Shown here: positions 31,823-44,110 of the stretch, piece after piece
Layout of the letters: every line of letters starts with the position of its first letter
Position numbering within the stretch: position 1 is the first letter of the stretch
Assembly: GCA_002917775.1 (NCBI GenBank)
Contig: KZ627155.1
Location: forward strand, 701,896 to 765,895
Direction of reading: 5' to 3'
Length of the DNA: 64,000 nucleotides
From: Glaciozyma antarctica PI12
Taxonomy: Eukaryota; Basidiomycota; Microbotryomycetes; Kriegeriales; Camptobasidiaceae
The notes under the pieces: generated by a model
The model's input: the letters and a program-made list of their open reading frames with translations, nothing else
Databases searched by the model: none
What the model was told of the DNA's origin: nothing
Position numbers and translations under genes: made by a program

Positions 31823-34800
31823 TCAGTAGTAGCTACCCGGAGGCGGCGGCGACTGGTACTGAGGGTTGTACCCTCCGTGCGGCGGCGGCGGTCCCTGAGG
31901 CTGCTGGTACTGCTGCGGCTGATCCTGCCAGAGCGGGGGAGCGTCGTGAACTTCGCGGAACCCGGCGGGAGGAGGACCAGGAGGCTGCTGGTATCCGCCG
32001 TGGACGGGAGGAGCGTCGTAGGAGGGACCGGGGTGGCCGCCGTGGTGCTGGCCGGGGTAGCCCTGAGGCTGGTCGTAGCTCGTGTTGAAGCCGCCGACCT
32101 GCGGCATCGAGGCGGTCGAGGGGTTGTACGAGGGGCCGTCGAAGGAGGATTGCGACTGGGGGATGGGTGGGCGTTGACCGTGGGCGAACGGGGGAGCGCC
32201 AGGAGCTGAAGAGGAAGCGACGTTAGCGAGGAGGAGAGAAGCTTGCGAGAGAACTTACGAGGCATGAAGGTTCCGGGAGGAGCGGGGTACTCGCCCTGAG
32301 GTCCCTCGCGACCGATGTAGTGCTGCGCCGACTGGTACTGGTTCTGCGCGCTCTGGAAGCCGCCCATCACAGCACTCGCGCCGGGAATGTGCTGTGCGTA
32401 GCCTGCGACCTTGTTGGGACTGAGGATCGAATTGTATTCTGCGCCAACGAGCGATCAGTCAAGCCCAAGTACGCTCGGAGGGAGAAAACGCACCTCCGCC
32501 GCAGCCGTGGCCGACCTGGTCGTCGGGAGCTCCCTTGCGCTTGTTCTTGTGGTTGCGAACGCTCGTCTTCGTCAAGGCGTTGAGAATGTACGCCTTGTCC
32601 TCGTGGTTCTGGCCGTTAATCCATGCCTTGAGGCTGGCGCCCATCTCTCGCTGGACGAGAGAGTTGTCGTCGTAAAAGTAGGGGTGATGGAAAGCTGGGA
32701 AGTAGCGAATTCGGACGTTAGCGACGGTAGCGCGAAGGCACGGCGAACCAAGACGAACCGGTGAGGACTGCAAGGCGAGCTGTCAGTGAGTTCCGGGTTC
32801 CTCGCAAGATAGCAGCGACGTACCTTCGCGCGCCACAGAGTTGGGGTCGACGTTCTCGTGCTCCCAGGCCTGCAGAGCACAGGCGATTCAGAAACAGCGA
32901 AATGTGGAATGAAGCGAATGTACTGACGTTGACTATCGCCTTCACAGTATGCGAGACGATTATCGTAGCGATCTTGCCTGCAATCGCGAATCAGTCACGG
33001 ATGCCGAGCAGCGCTGCGATCAGGTTCGAAACGCACCAGCAGGCTCGTTGAGGATGACCTGAAAGCGGAAGAAAGGCGTCAGTTCCAGCGTGAGAGTGCC
33101 GGGAGCTTTGCAAGTACCTGGAAGTGGTCCTGCGAGTAAGTCGGTTAGCGAGAGCAGGATCAATTCGAAAGAACGCAAACGCACCTTCGACAGGAACGAG
33201 TGGGTAGGATCGCTTTCGTGAGGCTTATCGAAGACGGCGTACTGGTCGCTGTCGTTCAAGACGGCGGTAGATCCTTGCGAGAGGGCCTGAGTAGCTTGCG
33301 ACATGATCCTGCGAGAAAAGGCGATCAGCGCGGTGCGACCGAAAGCCTTCGCTCAGAGCTTACGGCTTCATGAGAGGCTCGAGAGTGGTGAAGACGAAGC
33401 GGTTGATCGAGTCGGTAAGCTTTTCGACAAAAGAGCTCATGCCTGGGATCTTCTCGATGGTCCTTTCGATCGCCTTGCAGACTGCGATGAATCAAAGGTC
33501 AGCTTCCGTCTCGACGAGGAGCGTGCTAAACGCACCATTATCGCGGAAAGAGAGGACCTGCCAGAGCGCGGCGTGGAGCTCTTGAGGGCTCATCTCCTGG
33601 GGGTTGCCGGAAGCAGCGCGGGAGCGAATGTTCTCGACGCCGCGCATCTCGTTGTCGAGTCCTCCAGCACCGCCGGGAAGGCTGAAGATCATGTCCCTCA
33701 GCGTGTCGACGCCTCCGTCGCTGCCGTCCATCGAGCGAGACTTGGCCTGGCAGGTAATGCGTTAGTTCCGAGACCAAAGCGAGGTGCAGGGAGACTCACG
33801 CCATCCATAGCCTTGTTGAGATCGGAAACGGAGGCTTCAGAGATGTGATCGGTTGCCTCTCCGAGAAGCTGAACGGAGAGGAAGCTGGTTAGTGATATTT
33901 CGAAAGACACGCGGCAGCGAGGCTCACGGAGTGAATGAAGTCGGCGCCACCGAAAGTTCCGGTGACGAGAGGAGGAGCAGGACCGGCAGGCGTCTGAATG
34001 AGGACAGCGTCGCCGACATGGCAGAAGACCTGGTTGTAGCCGAGGCGTCGGAGCGAAAGCTCGACCCAGTTGGAGTGAGCGGAGAACTGGAAGCGAAGGC
34101 GTCAGCTTGCGAAATTCGCTGAGGTCTCGCAGGCAGGACGTACATCCTCGAGAGTGTGAAGGAGGCTTCCGAGGAGACGGTAGGACTCGTGTAGGTCGTT
34201 CTCGTTGCTGTTGTTCCTCGCGCGACGTCCCATGGTGATGCACTGCACGATACGCTCGCGTACGAGACGCGAAGAAGTGTCCCATCCTCCAGACTCGTTT
34301 GCGATGTAATTCTGAAGCAGCAAGTTAGCGTCTGCCGCAAACCTCACGGCCCATTCCTCTCTCACCTTCATTCCCGTGCGAGGATCAATCTCGAGCTCGC
34401 GAGGGTCGACAGGTGGCCTGAGGCGAGGATCGAACTTTCGCGCGTCTCCGCCAGGCTGATCGGCAGCGTATCCCTAAACCCCAAGAGTTCAGCACTTGTA
34501 CGTTCGAGAGGAAGTGCAAGCACGCACCTTGGGGTTGTCGATGTGCTCCGTGCAAAGGTAAACGCCCAAACGCTCGTCCGTGACCTCGAATTCGCCAGTC
34601 GCGTAACCGTGAGCGAGGAATCCGAGTCCCATGCAAAGATTGAGGATAGTCTGCTTGGAACTGCGGGACCGAAGCCATCAGCTCTCTCTCCCAACGAGCC
34701 GTCTCGCCTCGTTCTACTCACATCTTGGAGAGACCAGCGATGTCCATCGCCTGCGAGTAGTCCTGTAGGCGTACTCTGTTAGCTCCTGCCGTTTCCCACA

Positions 34801-35362
34801 TCCCCCACCGCCGAGTACACTCACCCGGAGCCAGTTGCCTGTCGCGATGAGGCATGGTTAGCTCTCTCTCCTGATCCGCCGGGCGGCCACACTCACCAAA
34901 GTATACCCTCTTTATATCGAGTCCCCCGAACGTCTTCCCTCTTCCTAGGATCCCTCCGCTCCGCTTGATGAGCTCGGCCAGAGTATCCTCGATATCTGCG
35001 ATAGCCGTCAGCTTCCAGGGGTCCGAAGTAGCCCGCCCCAGCCGCCGCCTTTTTGGACTCCGGAGTGGGCTGTTGGCTGGGGTGGTGTTGTGGTGAGAAG
35101 GGACGAGAGAAGCGTACCACCATGACTGTGGGAGAAGCTGTTCAGTACTGTGACCAGCTCCCAGGCGACGCGACTCACCGGAACGCCTTGCCCTCGAGGA
35201 AGGAGAACGACGGGCTGCGCACGGTGCGGGTTAGCTTCTGTACCCCTACCAGTCTACGCCAACGTACATGTTGCCAGCTCCAAAGGCGCGCGCTCCTGGA
35301 AGGAACGCCAGGAAGACGACGAGGAGGACTGGGAGCATGAACGCGAAGCGGTTCGACGACAT
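31823..35362 (-). CDS. Het-C family protein (secreted/ER-entering, Pro-Tyr-Gln tail)
   Basis: The start is the ATG at 35362, with a signal peptide (RFAFMLPVLLVVFLAFLPGA). The first exons carry the hallmark start AFGAGN, then RHGDIEDT-type and FGNWLRDYSQAMDIAGLSK segments, as in Neurospora het-C, a plasma-membrane-associated protein named from heterokaryon incompatibility. Further blocks are NYIANESGGWDTSSRLVRER, ESYRLLGSLLHTLEDFSAHS, NWVELSLRRLGYNQVFCHVG and GTFGGADFIHS. About twenty ~50-nt introns break the gene. The C-terminus (stop at 31823) is a disordered Pro/Gln/Tyr/Gly-rich tail with HHGGHPGPS and a PPPPGSYY end. Het-C homologues are widespread in fungi, so presence here does not by itself indicate an incompatibility system. 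No adjacent allorecognition partner (HET or NACHT type) is seen. Confidence 0.9.
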
Positions 35363-36088
35363 GGCTGCGGGCGGGGTGTTGGGCGGGTGCTGTTCTTCGA
35401 GAGGTGGCGAGATTGGGAGTGGGCGAGGTTGTGAGTTGGTTCGGGTTGCTGCTGTGGTGCAGGGAAGAGGGTGAAGGTCAAGAGAGAGAGACACAGCCTC
35501 GCACAGCCCTCGAGCTTCTATAATAGACCGGTTGCATTTCCCGCTGTACTCTCCACTGCGAAAGAGCCACTAGCTTGTCGCTGAACTCTCCTGGGTTTCC
35601 TAGCTAAGGCCTGTACGAGAACGGGGTCGCTTCTCTCGAAACAGCTACAAAGTTGGGCGGAACTCCGCAACGACAGCTGTGCTTCTCGCCCTTTCGCAAG
35701 CAGACACGCCGGCGTCTCCCTCTGGAAGGAAAGGTCTACCGGCTGAAGCAGCGATGCGGTCAAAGCAGCGAAGCAGGAATCTACTGCGTTCAGGGATCCT
35801 CTGCTGAGTACAGAGCTATGAGTCTGCTCGAGCTCTCCCAGTCGTTTCCCCCCGTCCCGATCAGCGGCCACCCCAAGCCTAGTCATCCTGGCTCTCTGAA
35901 AGCTGTGACTGGTGCCAGCTGTCCGAAAAGGCGTAGAAGAACGGACTGAACGAGCAGGGGAGTCGACGAGAAGCAGAATTCGGAGCAGGTGCGATTCGAG
36001 CGGCGAGGGTATGTCCGATTACATCCTACTGGCGACTGTGAGCCGATCGTCCGATGTTGGGGTAACTTGCAATCTATTCCATCATCCC
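35363..36088. other. Intergenic, Het-C gene promoter
   Basis: About 725 bases lie between the Het-C start and the stop of the MIX17-like gene (both minus). There is a GA-rich tract near 35480-35500. Short open frames in this region have no family signature. No tRNA was found. Confidence 0.4.
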
Positions 36089-36707
36089 TCAGTAGGGAGC
36101 GGCGGCCTGCTGGCAAGCCTTGAGCTGCTCCAGGTAGAAGTTGCATGCAGTCATATCGTTGGTGGTCGCGTTCAGGCACTGGGTGAAGTCTACAGGCGCA
36201 CATTAGCTCCCACTCCCTCCCACACGCTGCACGACTCACCCTTGGCCTGGATCTCGCAACTACCGCCCATGCGGCGCTCGTCAAACGACTGGTCCTGAGG
36301 GGCGACAGTCTGGGCGTCCGAGTTGTTGGATCCTCCACCGAAGAGCATCGAGGTCATGCCGTGTGCCATCGTGGATCCCACGGCGACTCCAGCAGCGGTG
36401 GTAGCCATCTGCGCACCAGAAAAACCCCAGTCAGCTCCCGCCACTCCCACCTCCTTCCTCCTCCGAACGCACCTGAGCAAACATGCCGGGCTGGCGCTGG
36501 CCAGCAGGCATCTGGGCCGCAGGGACACCGGGTGCAGGGGTGGTGGCGGGGACACCAGCTCTGTGAGAGAAGGGAAGTAAGCCGCGATCCTCCGACGCCG
36601 ACGAAGAACGGCTGAACTCACTGAGTGCTGGCGGAGCGAGTCTGCTGAGCGGGAGCGGCACGGGCGGCAGGGCGAGCTGCAGGGCGGGATCGGGACTGGC
36701 GGGCCAT
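36089..36707 (-). CDS. MIX17: Twin CX9C mitochondrial protein, MIX17/CHCHD2-CHCHD10 family
   Basis: These small intermembrane-space proteins are imported through the Mia40 disulfide relay and support respiration and cristae. The start is the ATG at 36707 (MARQSRSRPAARPAARAAPA), giving an Arg/Ala-rich presequence-like N-terminus. The exons join in frame through a Pro/Ala-rich linker (GVPATTPAPGVPAAQMPAG) to a hydrophobic Gly-rich segment (TTAAGVAVGSTMAHGMTSMLFG), the hallmark of CHCHD2/10. The CHCH domain has two CX9C pairs: C-EIQAKDFTQ-C and C-NFYLEQLKA-C. The first pair is split by an intron between K and D. It ends QQAAAPY at the stop at 36089. The length of about 140 aa is normal. Confidence 0.95.
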
Positions 36708-37212
36708 TGTAGAGCTGAAGGAGGTCGCGGCGAGGAGAGGGGGAGGAGAGGGGCGGCGGAAGGAGAAGGGAGTTCTGGCTGTCAGCGAGCGTTCCGCGAG
36801 AGCTTGGACTGAAGTCTGCTCACTGTTGAGTGTGTGGAGAGGTGGTGAGAAAGAGAAAGGTGGGTTGTAGGGGGAGAAAGGGGAGACGCGGCCTCGGCAG
36901 CGAAAGAAGGTCGTCGATCTCTCTGCAGGCGTAGGCACTGCTTTGACCAACGATCCTCCCCAACGGGCTAAACTACAATGTGCGCTTCCGATTTCAAGGT
37001 TTCCATTATTATGTATCTGTACAGCCGCGTTGGGGCGAGAGAGGGTACCGAAATCGAACTCGGAGGGGGTTGCGATGCGAGATGTGGGCGAGGAGCGATG
37101 GTAGGAATGTGATTTGACGAGGGGAATGGGGTAAGTCGACAATGGGAGGGAGGGAGGTAGAGTTGCGAGGGAATAAGGGGTGGGCTGATGGTACAAAGTA
37201 TGGCGAGGGAGT
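36708..37212. other. Intergenic, MIX17 promoter and BCAS3-like 3' region
   Basis: About 500 bases hold the MIX17 5' region (with GTGAGC-like donor sites near 36825 that may splice the 5' UTR) and the 3' region of the next minus-strand gene. No gene was recognised. Confidence 0.4.
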
Positions 37213-40200
37213 CTAGGACTTGCCCTTGCGACCTCGGTTCCTTCTTCCGCTTGACGACGCTGGCGACGAGGAGGGAACCGGTTCGACGAGGTGACTCTCC
37301 TTCTGCGGTGAAGGTTCGGGGCTGCTGCCGGATCCTTCGTCGCGCTCGGAAAGGATGGGGACGGGGAGGGTGAGGTGGGCTTGGAAGGAGGGGGGCGAGA
37401 GGGATTGGCGAGGAGGCGACTTGTCGACGCGTGGACCGAGATCAAAGTCATCGAAATCGTCCTCGAAAGGAATCTCGGCAATCGCTTCCGCCTTCGCAGC
37501 GGACGTCTCCTCCTCCTCCAGCCCATCGAGGCCCCACGCATCGTCGCTCTCAACGTCCTGCTCGCTCGTGCAGGCCGTCGAGCCGCTTTCTGAACGACCG
37601 ACGTGATCGGCAAAGACGGCGTCGTCCTCGAACGAGACGGAGGAGGATCCCGCTTCCTGATAAGCGCCCGCCGAAGCCCTTCGTCGAGGACCAATCGCGC
37701 TCGCGCGAACGCGACCCAGCTCCCGCCGTACGCGCGCGACTCCGTCGTTGACCGACGGCGCTCGAATGGGAATGGCGTCCCTCCAGCTCCCATGCTTGCC
37801 GGGAAGGCCGTTGGGGAACGCGGGCGCGAGGGAACTAGGCGACCTGGGGAGGCTGTCGTCGCGGTCAAGGACGGTCTGCATCGCGCTCTTGATTGGATTG
37901 TCGAACGAGGTCGGTTGGCAGGATGACGAAAGAGGTGGGAGGAGGTTTGAGTCGAGGGAGGTCGAAGTGGGATGGGGTTCGGAGCGCATCTCGAGGTGCC
38001 GTAGACTGAAACTGTAGTTCCCGGTCGCCACCAGCGTCTCGTGCTCCACTGGAAGGGCGAAGAAGTCGAACTGCTGGCTTTGGTAGAGCGAACGAGGGAG
38101 GACGAGGGGCGACCTGCTGAAGGTCTCGATCTCGGCTTGCGCGCTGAACCTGGTGGGAGGAAGAATCAGACGCGATTCGACACCAGAGAGAGCTCAAGAG
38201 GACTTGCCGATTGCCAACAACGTCTGTAGAAATCCTCGACCGAGCGGCGGCAAAGTCCAGCGACTCTCGCACCTCGCACCATCCCGACCGCCTCGCAAGC
38301 GCCCACTCGGCCTTTGCAGAGCACGCGACGACGTACTCTGTCTTTGACGAGGAAGATGTCCCCCGGTTCTTCATGAGGTGCGAGAGCCCTGAGACGGCAG
38401 TGTTGGCGAGGCGTCCGACGTCCCCGCGAGACGCTGCTGCGAGAGTCGCTCCTGTCGTCGACAGAGCGGCGAAGCTGGAGAGACGTTCGAGAACGCACGT
38501 CGCAATCGAGGGGTAGAAGAGGAGGCAATCTTGGAATGCGGTGGTCGTTGTGGAGGGGAGAGGAGGGAGGGGTGTCGCAGGAGATCGGGGGCTGAGAGGG
38601 CGTCCGAGCTTTGGCGAAGCTTTCGAGGGATGAGGGGAGGGCTTGAATGGGCTGGAAAAAGTGTCGGCTTTGGTGACAAAAGTGAGGAGGGGAAGGAGGG
38701 GAGGAGAAGGGTCGTCGAGGGATCGAATGGGGCTGCGGATGCGAGAAATGATGGAGAGCGTGACGGAAAGAGGTTGAAGTTCTTGAGCGTTCACGACCTT
38801 GGGCTCGAAGTGATTCTCGATCACTGGCTTGCCACCGAAGGGCTGCATCGCGTAAACATCTGGAAGAAGGTCAGATGCTGAACCAGCAAAACGTGAGAGA
38901 GACTAACGCGTCGTTCCCTTGCCAGTCGCGACGGCGACGAAGCGCGAATCCGGAGACCAGCTAGCCGCGCCAGCCTTCGCGTTGCTGTAGCCGCGTGCGA
39001 GGCGATAGCGATGCCAGACCTTGCCCGTCGCGCTCGTCCCGACGTTGACGATGGGCTTGATCTCGAAGACGTCGAACGCGTGGCCTTGCGAGGTGGACGT
39101 GAGGAGGTGGGTGGAGGAGGGGGAGAGTGAAACGAGGGCGATGGGGTGAAGAGAGGGACGGAAGTGGGCGACGATGTTGAGAGTGGGTGAGGAGGAGGAA
39201 GCTTTGCGGCGCGACGAGTTCGCAGTTGATCCCGGCGAGAAGGAGAGGAGGTCGACGACGATGAGGGTTCCAGCAAAGGCAGCGTCGGCGCCTGACGTCC
39301 GACTCTGCGTCCTCGAAGTCGTAGGCGTGTTGATGGGAGAAGTTCGCTCGAAGCCTAAGAAGGAGGGAAGAGGTGCCGATTTTGAGAAGTTCCGCCCGCC
39401 GAGAGCAGCAGAACCATCGTCGACGCTTCCGACGCTTCGTTGCTGGAGGTAGCTCATCCCCAACCCTCCGAGCGCCTTGACGCCGCTCATGACTCCCCCC
39501 GCGGCCCTCCTCGCCACGTCTCCGCCAACCTGCCCCGTCGTCCGTCCGTCGCCCATAAATCCACTCTGCCTCGACGGAAACTGCTCAGGCGAATTACCGT
39601 GCTGGTCGGCGTCGAACATCCCCTGCAGCGCGACGATCCCAGCGCCGGGTCTTGCAGCCTCGCGGTCGTGGAGAGATACGGGGACGATCCTGTCCGTCTC
39701 ATAGGCGAGAAGTCGTCCTCCGTGGCCGAGATCGAAAAGAGGTGCGCCATCGAAGGGGCTCGGCGCGACGTCGGTCAGAGGCGAGAAGGGGGTAGGGAGG
39801 AAGGTGAGGGCTGAGAGGATGTGCAAGGCGCGAGGAGAGGTGGTAGAGATGACGATGAATCGCTTGTTGCTGAGGATGCGGTGGCCTGTCCCGCTGATAT
39901 CGACGACGTTGACGAGTTGGTGCCTGCGAAGGGAGTAGAGTAGGAGAGAGCTGGTGGTGGAGGAGTCGCGGTGGGTGAGGATCGAAAGGAGAGGTCGTGA
40001 ATCGCTGTAGGGATCGTCGGAGGTGGAAGAAGGAGTAGGCGCTCGAAGGAGCGTCGCTCCTACGACCTCTCCGACGCCGTACGGGAATCGCTTCGCAATG
40101 GTTGAACCGAGCACGTCGTTGAGCGACCGAAGGTTGAGGATCTCGTGCCACGAGTCGAGGGTCGAGCAATCCCAGGCCGCAAAGCCAGCAGAGGCATACG

Positions 40201-40791
40201 CCAGGAGGAGGACTCGACTGTAGGAGGTGCAGCGCGTCAGCTCCCAGCTCCGCCTTCGCCGCACTGTAGCTTACCGAGCTGCTCCATCCTCCATCGCTCC
40301 TTCAAGCTCGTCCCAGCCACCCCAGACCACTCTATCCTCGTCCTTCTCCCTCGCCGCCCCGCCCTCACCCGCCTCCGCACCTTCCTTCTCCCCACTCAGC
40401 TCCAAGGCGCTTTGGCCACCGCCCAACCCCTGACCACCGTCACTTCTCCGCCTACTCTGCCCGTCTTGACTAGTCGGGGCACGTCCTGCAAGGCGATTGG
40501 CAAGGCTGTAGTGGTCGGGAGGCGAGAGGGAGAGGCTGCCGAGGGTCGGGGAGTTTGGGAAGGAGGACGGGTCGAAGGGAGACCACGTCCGGAGGGTGGT
40601 GGCGAGGTGCTCAAATGTAGAGGGATCCCTGCGAAGATAGCTGGTCAGCCGCTGCACACTATCGCGCTCGCCTGAGGAGAGCGTAGAACCGGAACGCACC
40701 TCAGCAACGTCGGTGATACAACGTGCCCTCCCACCTCCGGTGCCCCGCCGCGCGCGCCTCCGTCCCGCCGATAAGCATGCAAAGGGTTCAT
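37213..40791 (-). CDS. BCAS3-like WD40 protein
   Basis: BCAS3 proteins carry a PROPPIN-like beta-propeller and, in animals, bind phosphoinositides on the phagophore with PHAF1. The start is chosen as the ATG at 40791 (MNPLHAYRRDGGARGG). Exon 1 ends at about 40700, and a GTGCGT-CAG intron joins in frame to DPSTFEHLATTLRTWSPFD. Propeller blades are visible in RVLLLAYASAGFAAWDCS, GTLIVVDLLSFSP, NIVAHFRPSLHPIALVSLSP, LLTSTSQGHAFDVFEIKP and ASWSPDSRFVAVATGKGT. The BCAS3-type C-terminal extension follows after the GGKPVIENHFEPKV segment. The last ~280 residues (MRSEPHPTSTS to GRRNRGRKGKS) are disordered and acidic-to-basic. The protein is ~1,000 aa, within the family range. Several frame joins in the middle rest on predicted introns. 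Confidence 0.85.
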
Positions 40792-41345
40792 TCAGCGGGA
40801 GGTGGTGCGACCGAAGCGAAAGAAGTGGGGAAGGGACCAAGAGGGTGTGGGGTGGCGGGAGACGGGTGGAGAGAGGTGGCGGCAATCGTGACCGCCGCTC
40901 GCTCGAGGGCGAGGTGGTCCGTTGGTGGCGGCTAACGCGATTGCTAGGTGTGTGGGTTCAAGAGATCGAGAGTGTTGTGTTTGAGGGTTGTGGGAGAAGG
41001 AGAAGAGAGGCGAGAGGCTCGAGGGCGGGCGACGCGGCGGGAGCGCTCTCTCGAACGCCAAAAAGCCTTGTTTGCAGGCTTGTAGTCTACAGTGGCGCCC
41101 TGGAAACAATTATTGTGACGCCACCGAGCAAGCACAAACTGGATCAGCTGTTGTTGACACGCCTCAGGAACATCTCTCCGGGAGTCCGGAATGGGAGTGG
41201 ATTCGACTCGACGCTCCTCAGGCAAGCCAAACGTTCAAGGACGCCGCAGACAGACACGTAAGCGTTCCCTGCCCCCTCGAGACCTAAACCAAAGCACCGA
41301 CAGCCCGCAACGATCGTCGTCGACGACCCATTCCACACAACAACC
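40792..41345. other. Intergenic, BCAS3-like promoter and SNU66 3' region
   Basis: About 550 bases. No domain-bearing frame, tRNA or repeat was recognised. Confidence 0.4.
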
Positions 41346-44110
41346 CTACTTCTTCCTACTCGGCCCCCCATCCGCCTCCGCCACCGGCTTCCTCTTGACG
41401 CTGACCGGGATGATCAGCTTCTCAGCCTGCGACGGGCTATCACTCCTCCCCTCCGCCGCCCTCGGCGCGAATTGCCCAACAGGGGCGAATCCTGCGCGGA
41501 CAGCCGGGCTGCCAGAACGAGCTTCGGAGGCGGGGAGAGGGAGAGGACGAAGGATGTCGAAAGAGGCGTTGGAGGGGGCAGAGGAGCCAGCGCGGGAGGG
41601 CTTGTGAGCGGTCGCTTTGCCCTTTCCTTTCGCCTTCTTGAGCGCCGCGTCCTTGTTGAGTTCCGAGAGCATCTCGTCCTGGATCGGTGCGGCTCTGCGA
41701 TAAGAAGGAACGTCAGCGGTCATGAAAGCGATCATGAGAGGGGGGAGAACGCGTACCCCTTGTTCCCGACCGAGAGCACCATCGTCGCCGATCCCAAACG
41801 CTCCGCACGCGCTGCAAACGCTGTAGCAGTCGAGAGCGGCGTATCTCCCGACCCCATCATCTCGCGCTTCCGCTCGTCCTCGATCTTCTTGAGCCGCTTC
41901 TCCGTCTTCTTCGTTCCCGAGCCGTGTCCGTGGAAGTTGTGCGAGAGCTGCTTCCAGGCCTGCAGAACACGAAACGTCAGCGTCGTCCTTCTCGAAAGAG
42001 CCACAACGAAATCGACTCACCTCCTTTGGCGTCTGGTCGCGACCGAACTCGTCGTGATAGGTGAGGTTGACGACGGGCTTGTAGTTGGCAAATGCCTCGT
42101 GCGTCGCCTGCGCCTCCTCCCGCTCCCTCATCCTGTTCTCGTACTCCCTCGTCTGCTGATCCTTGGAGCTTCCCGCCTCCTTCGCCCTCCTCCGCTCCTC
42201 CTCCCTCTCGCGATCCCTCCTCCGCTGCTCCGCAAGCCACTTCTCCTTCTCCTTCTGCTGCTTGTCGCGCAAAAGCTCCTCGGTCGTACGCTCATGGATC
42301 AAGCCCTGGTGCCGAAGGAAGCTAAGCGTCGACGCCATTCCGCGCGAAACGAGTCCCTCCGCCGCCGTTCCTCCGAACCCATCGTCCTCGAGCAAAGGCT
42401 TCTTCTCCTCCTCCTCCTCCCGACCAGGAGCGTTCTCGCCCTCCTCCATCACCATGTCCTCGTCTGATTCCTCTCCATCCTCCCTCGCCGGTCCCCAGCC
42501 GCCGACAGCGACCTCCGAAAGCGGCACGTCCTCCGGCTCAGCCTTGATGACGGGCATGACCGACGCAGCGCCGTTGCTCGCCTTCGCCGCAGGGGTTCCC
42601 GTCCCGCTCGCCTCGACCTTGATCGCAGCGGCGGCGGCAGCAGCAGTCCGCGCCGCAGCGGCGAGCGTGATGTTGCGCACGAACTCGGACGTGTCGTCCA
42701 TGACGATCACGTCGTCGTCTCCGCCGGTAGGAGCGTAGTCGGTTCCTCCCTCGTCGTCGCTCTCCTCCTTGATCGCATCGACGTCCATCCCGTTCGTAGG
42801 CGGAGGTGGCGCCGTCGCGGCGAACGACTTCATCGCGGCGATCTTCTTCTTGTTGAGTTCGCGGCGCGTGCGGGCGAGCGAGGCTTGGAGGTCGTCGTCG
42901 TCGATCAGGTTCGTCTCGTCGAGGTTCGTGTGGCGAGGAATCGAAGGAGCGGAGGTGGAGGCGCCATCGACGTCCATCGAACCCTCAGCGAGAGCGTGGG
43001 TCATGATGCGAGTGGCGCGCTTCTTCTTCTTCTGTGGGCGCGCGAAGGGTCAGCGAGCTGTTCTGAGGTGCAAGAGGAGAGACAGCGACGCACCTTCTGC
43101 TTGAAGCCGACCTCGTCCTCCTGCAGATAATCGGTCGTAAAGCTCTCTGCGAACGAAAAGTATTAGCAACCCATCGACGAACTCCGAGACGAACTCCGAG
43201 ACTCACTGGTGTAGTCCATCGTCAACTTGACCCTCTCCTTCTCCTCCTTCTCCTCCTTCTCCTCCTCCCTCGCTTTCCCCTTCCCAGCCTTCTTACTCGG
43301 CACCGCGGGTCCACCCAACCTAAATCCACCGTCGTCCCTCCCCTCGATCTCCTCGTCGTACTTGCTGAGCACGCTTCGTTTCGCGCCGATGCCGCCCTCG
43401 AACTCGTCGTCGTCGTAGCCCGTGTAGGTTCCCGCGAGACGTCCCTTCTTCTTGAGAGCGAGAGCTTCGGCGGTCTTGGCGTTCTCCGAGATGTTGAGGT
43501 TGTGGAGTTCGTCGTCTGCGGAGCGCAATGAGGATCAGCGAAGCTCCTGCTGCCTCAAAAACGACCGGCTGGACTCACCCTCGTCGTCAAGCACCCGACT
43601 GTCCTTGAGCGTCAAGATCGTCTCCTCGCCCTCCTCAAAGTCCTCCTCCCCGTGCAGCACCTTGATCCCCTTCAAGTCGTCCTCGCCATACTTGGGCAGC
43701 CCCTCCTCCTCGAACCGCTTGTCCATCTCCTCAATCTCCTTGGCCCTCTTCGCCGCCAGCTCCTTGGCTCGTTTCTTCTGCTTCTTGACCCACGCCTTCG
43801 CATCCGCCTCCCCCGGCTCTCCCTCCTCCAGCTTGATCCCCTCCATCTCATCCGCCCCCAGCCCAACTCCCACGAGCTTCCTCCCGCGATCGAGCGTGTT
43901 CCGCGCCTTGTCGATACGCGCTTTGAGAGCCGCAGCTTCCTTCTCCTTCGCCTCCTGCTCCTTGCGCTTCTGGAAGTTCTCCTCGGCGAGCGCGTCGGAC
44001 GTCTTGGAGGGACCAGAGTCGGAGAGAGGCTTCAGGCCGAGCGAGATACGGATCTTGTTCGTCTCATCTAAAGTGATAGACTCTTTCCAGGTGGGAGTGT
44101 CGGCGGACAT
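41346..44110 (-). CDS. SNU66: U4/U6.U5 tri-snRNP protein SART1/Snu66
   Basis: Snu66/SART1 bridges U4/U6 and U5 in the tri-snRNP and is needed for spliceosome activation. The start is the ATG at 44110 (MSADTPTWKESITLDETNKI). The N-terminal Hub1-interacting type helix (ISLGLKPL) is followed by a long charged helical region with WVKKQKKRAKELAAKRAKEI. Further family blocks are ILTLKDSRVLDDE, GTYTGYDDDEFEGG, LSKYDEEIEG, KLTMDYT, ESFTTDYLQEDEVGFKQ, FLRHQGLIHE, KPVVNLTYHDEFGRDQTPKEA and WKQLSHNFHGHGSGTKKTEKRLKK. The stop is at 41346, after a Ser/Pro-rich basic end. The protein is ~850 aa, a normal length. Introns are few and ~50-65 nt. Long antisense frames here are shadows of the Glu/Lys-rich coding strand. 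Confidence 0.95.

Noticed and set aside
31823-35362. A complete allorecognition or toxin-like locus around Het-C
   Set aside because: Neighbours are glyoxalase II and a CX9C mitochondrial protein; no HET-domain, NLR or Pin-c type partner is present.
41472-42467. Long plus-strand open frame antisense to SNU66
   Set aside because: It is rich in Leu and Arg because it mirrors the Glu/Lys/Arg codons of SNU66; it has no domain and no splice structure of its own.
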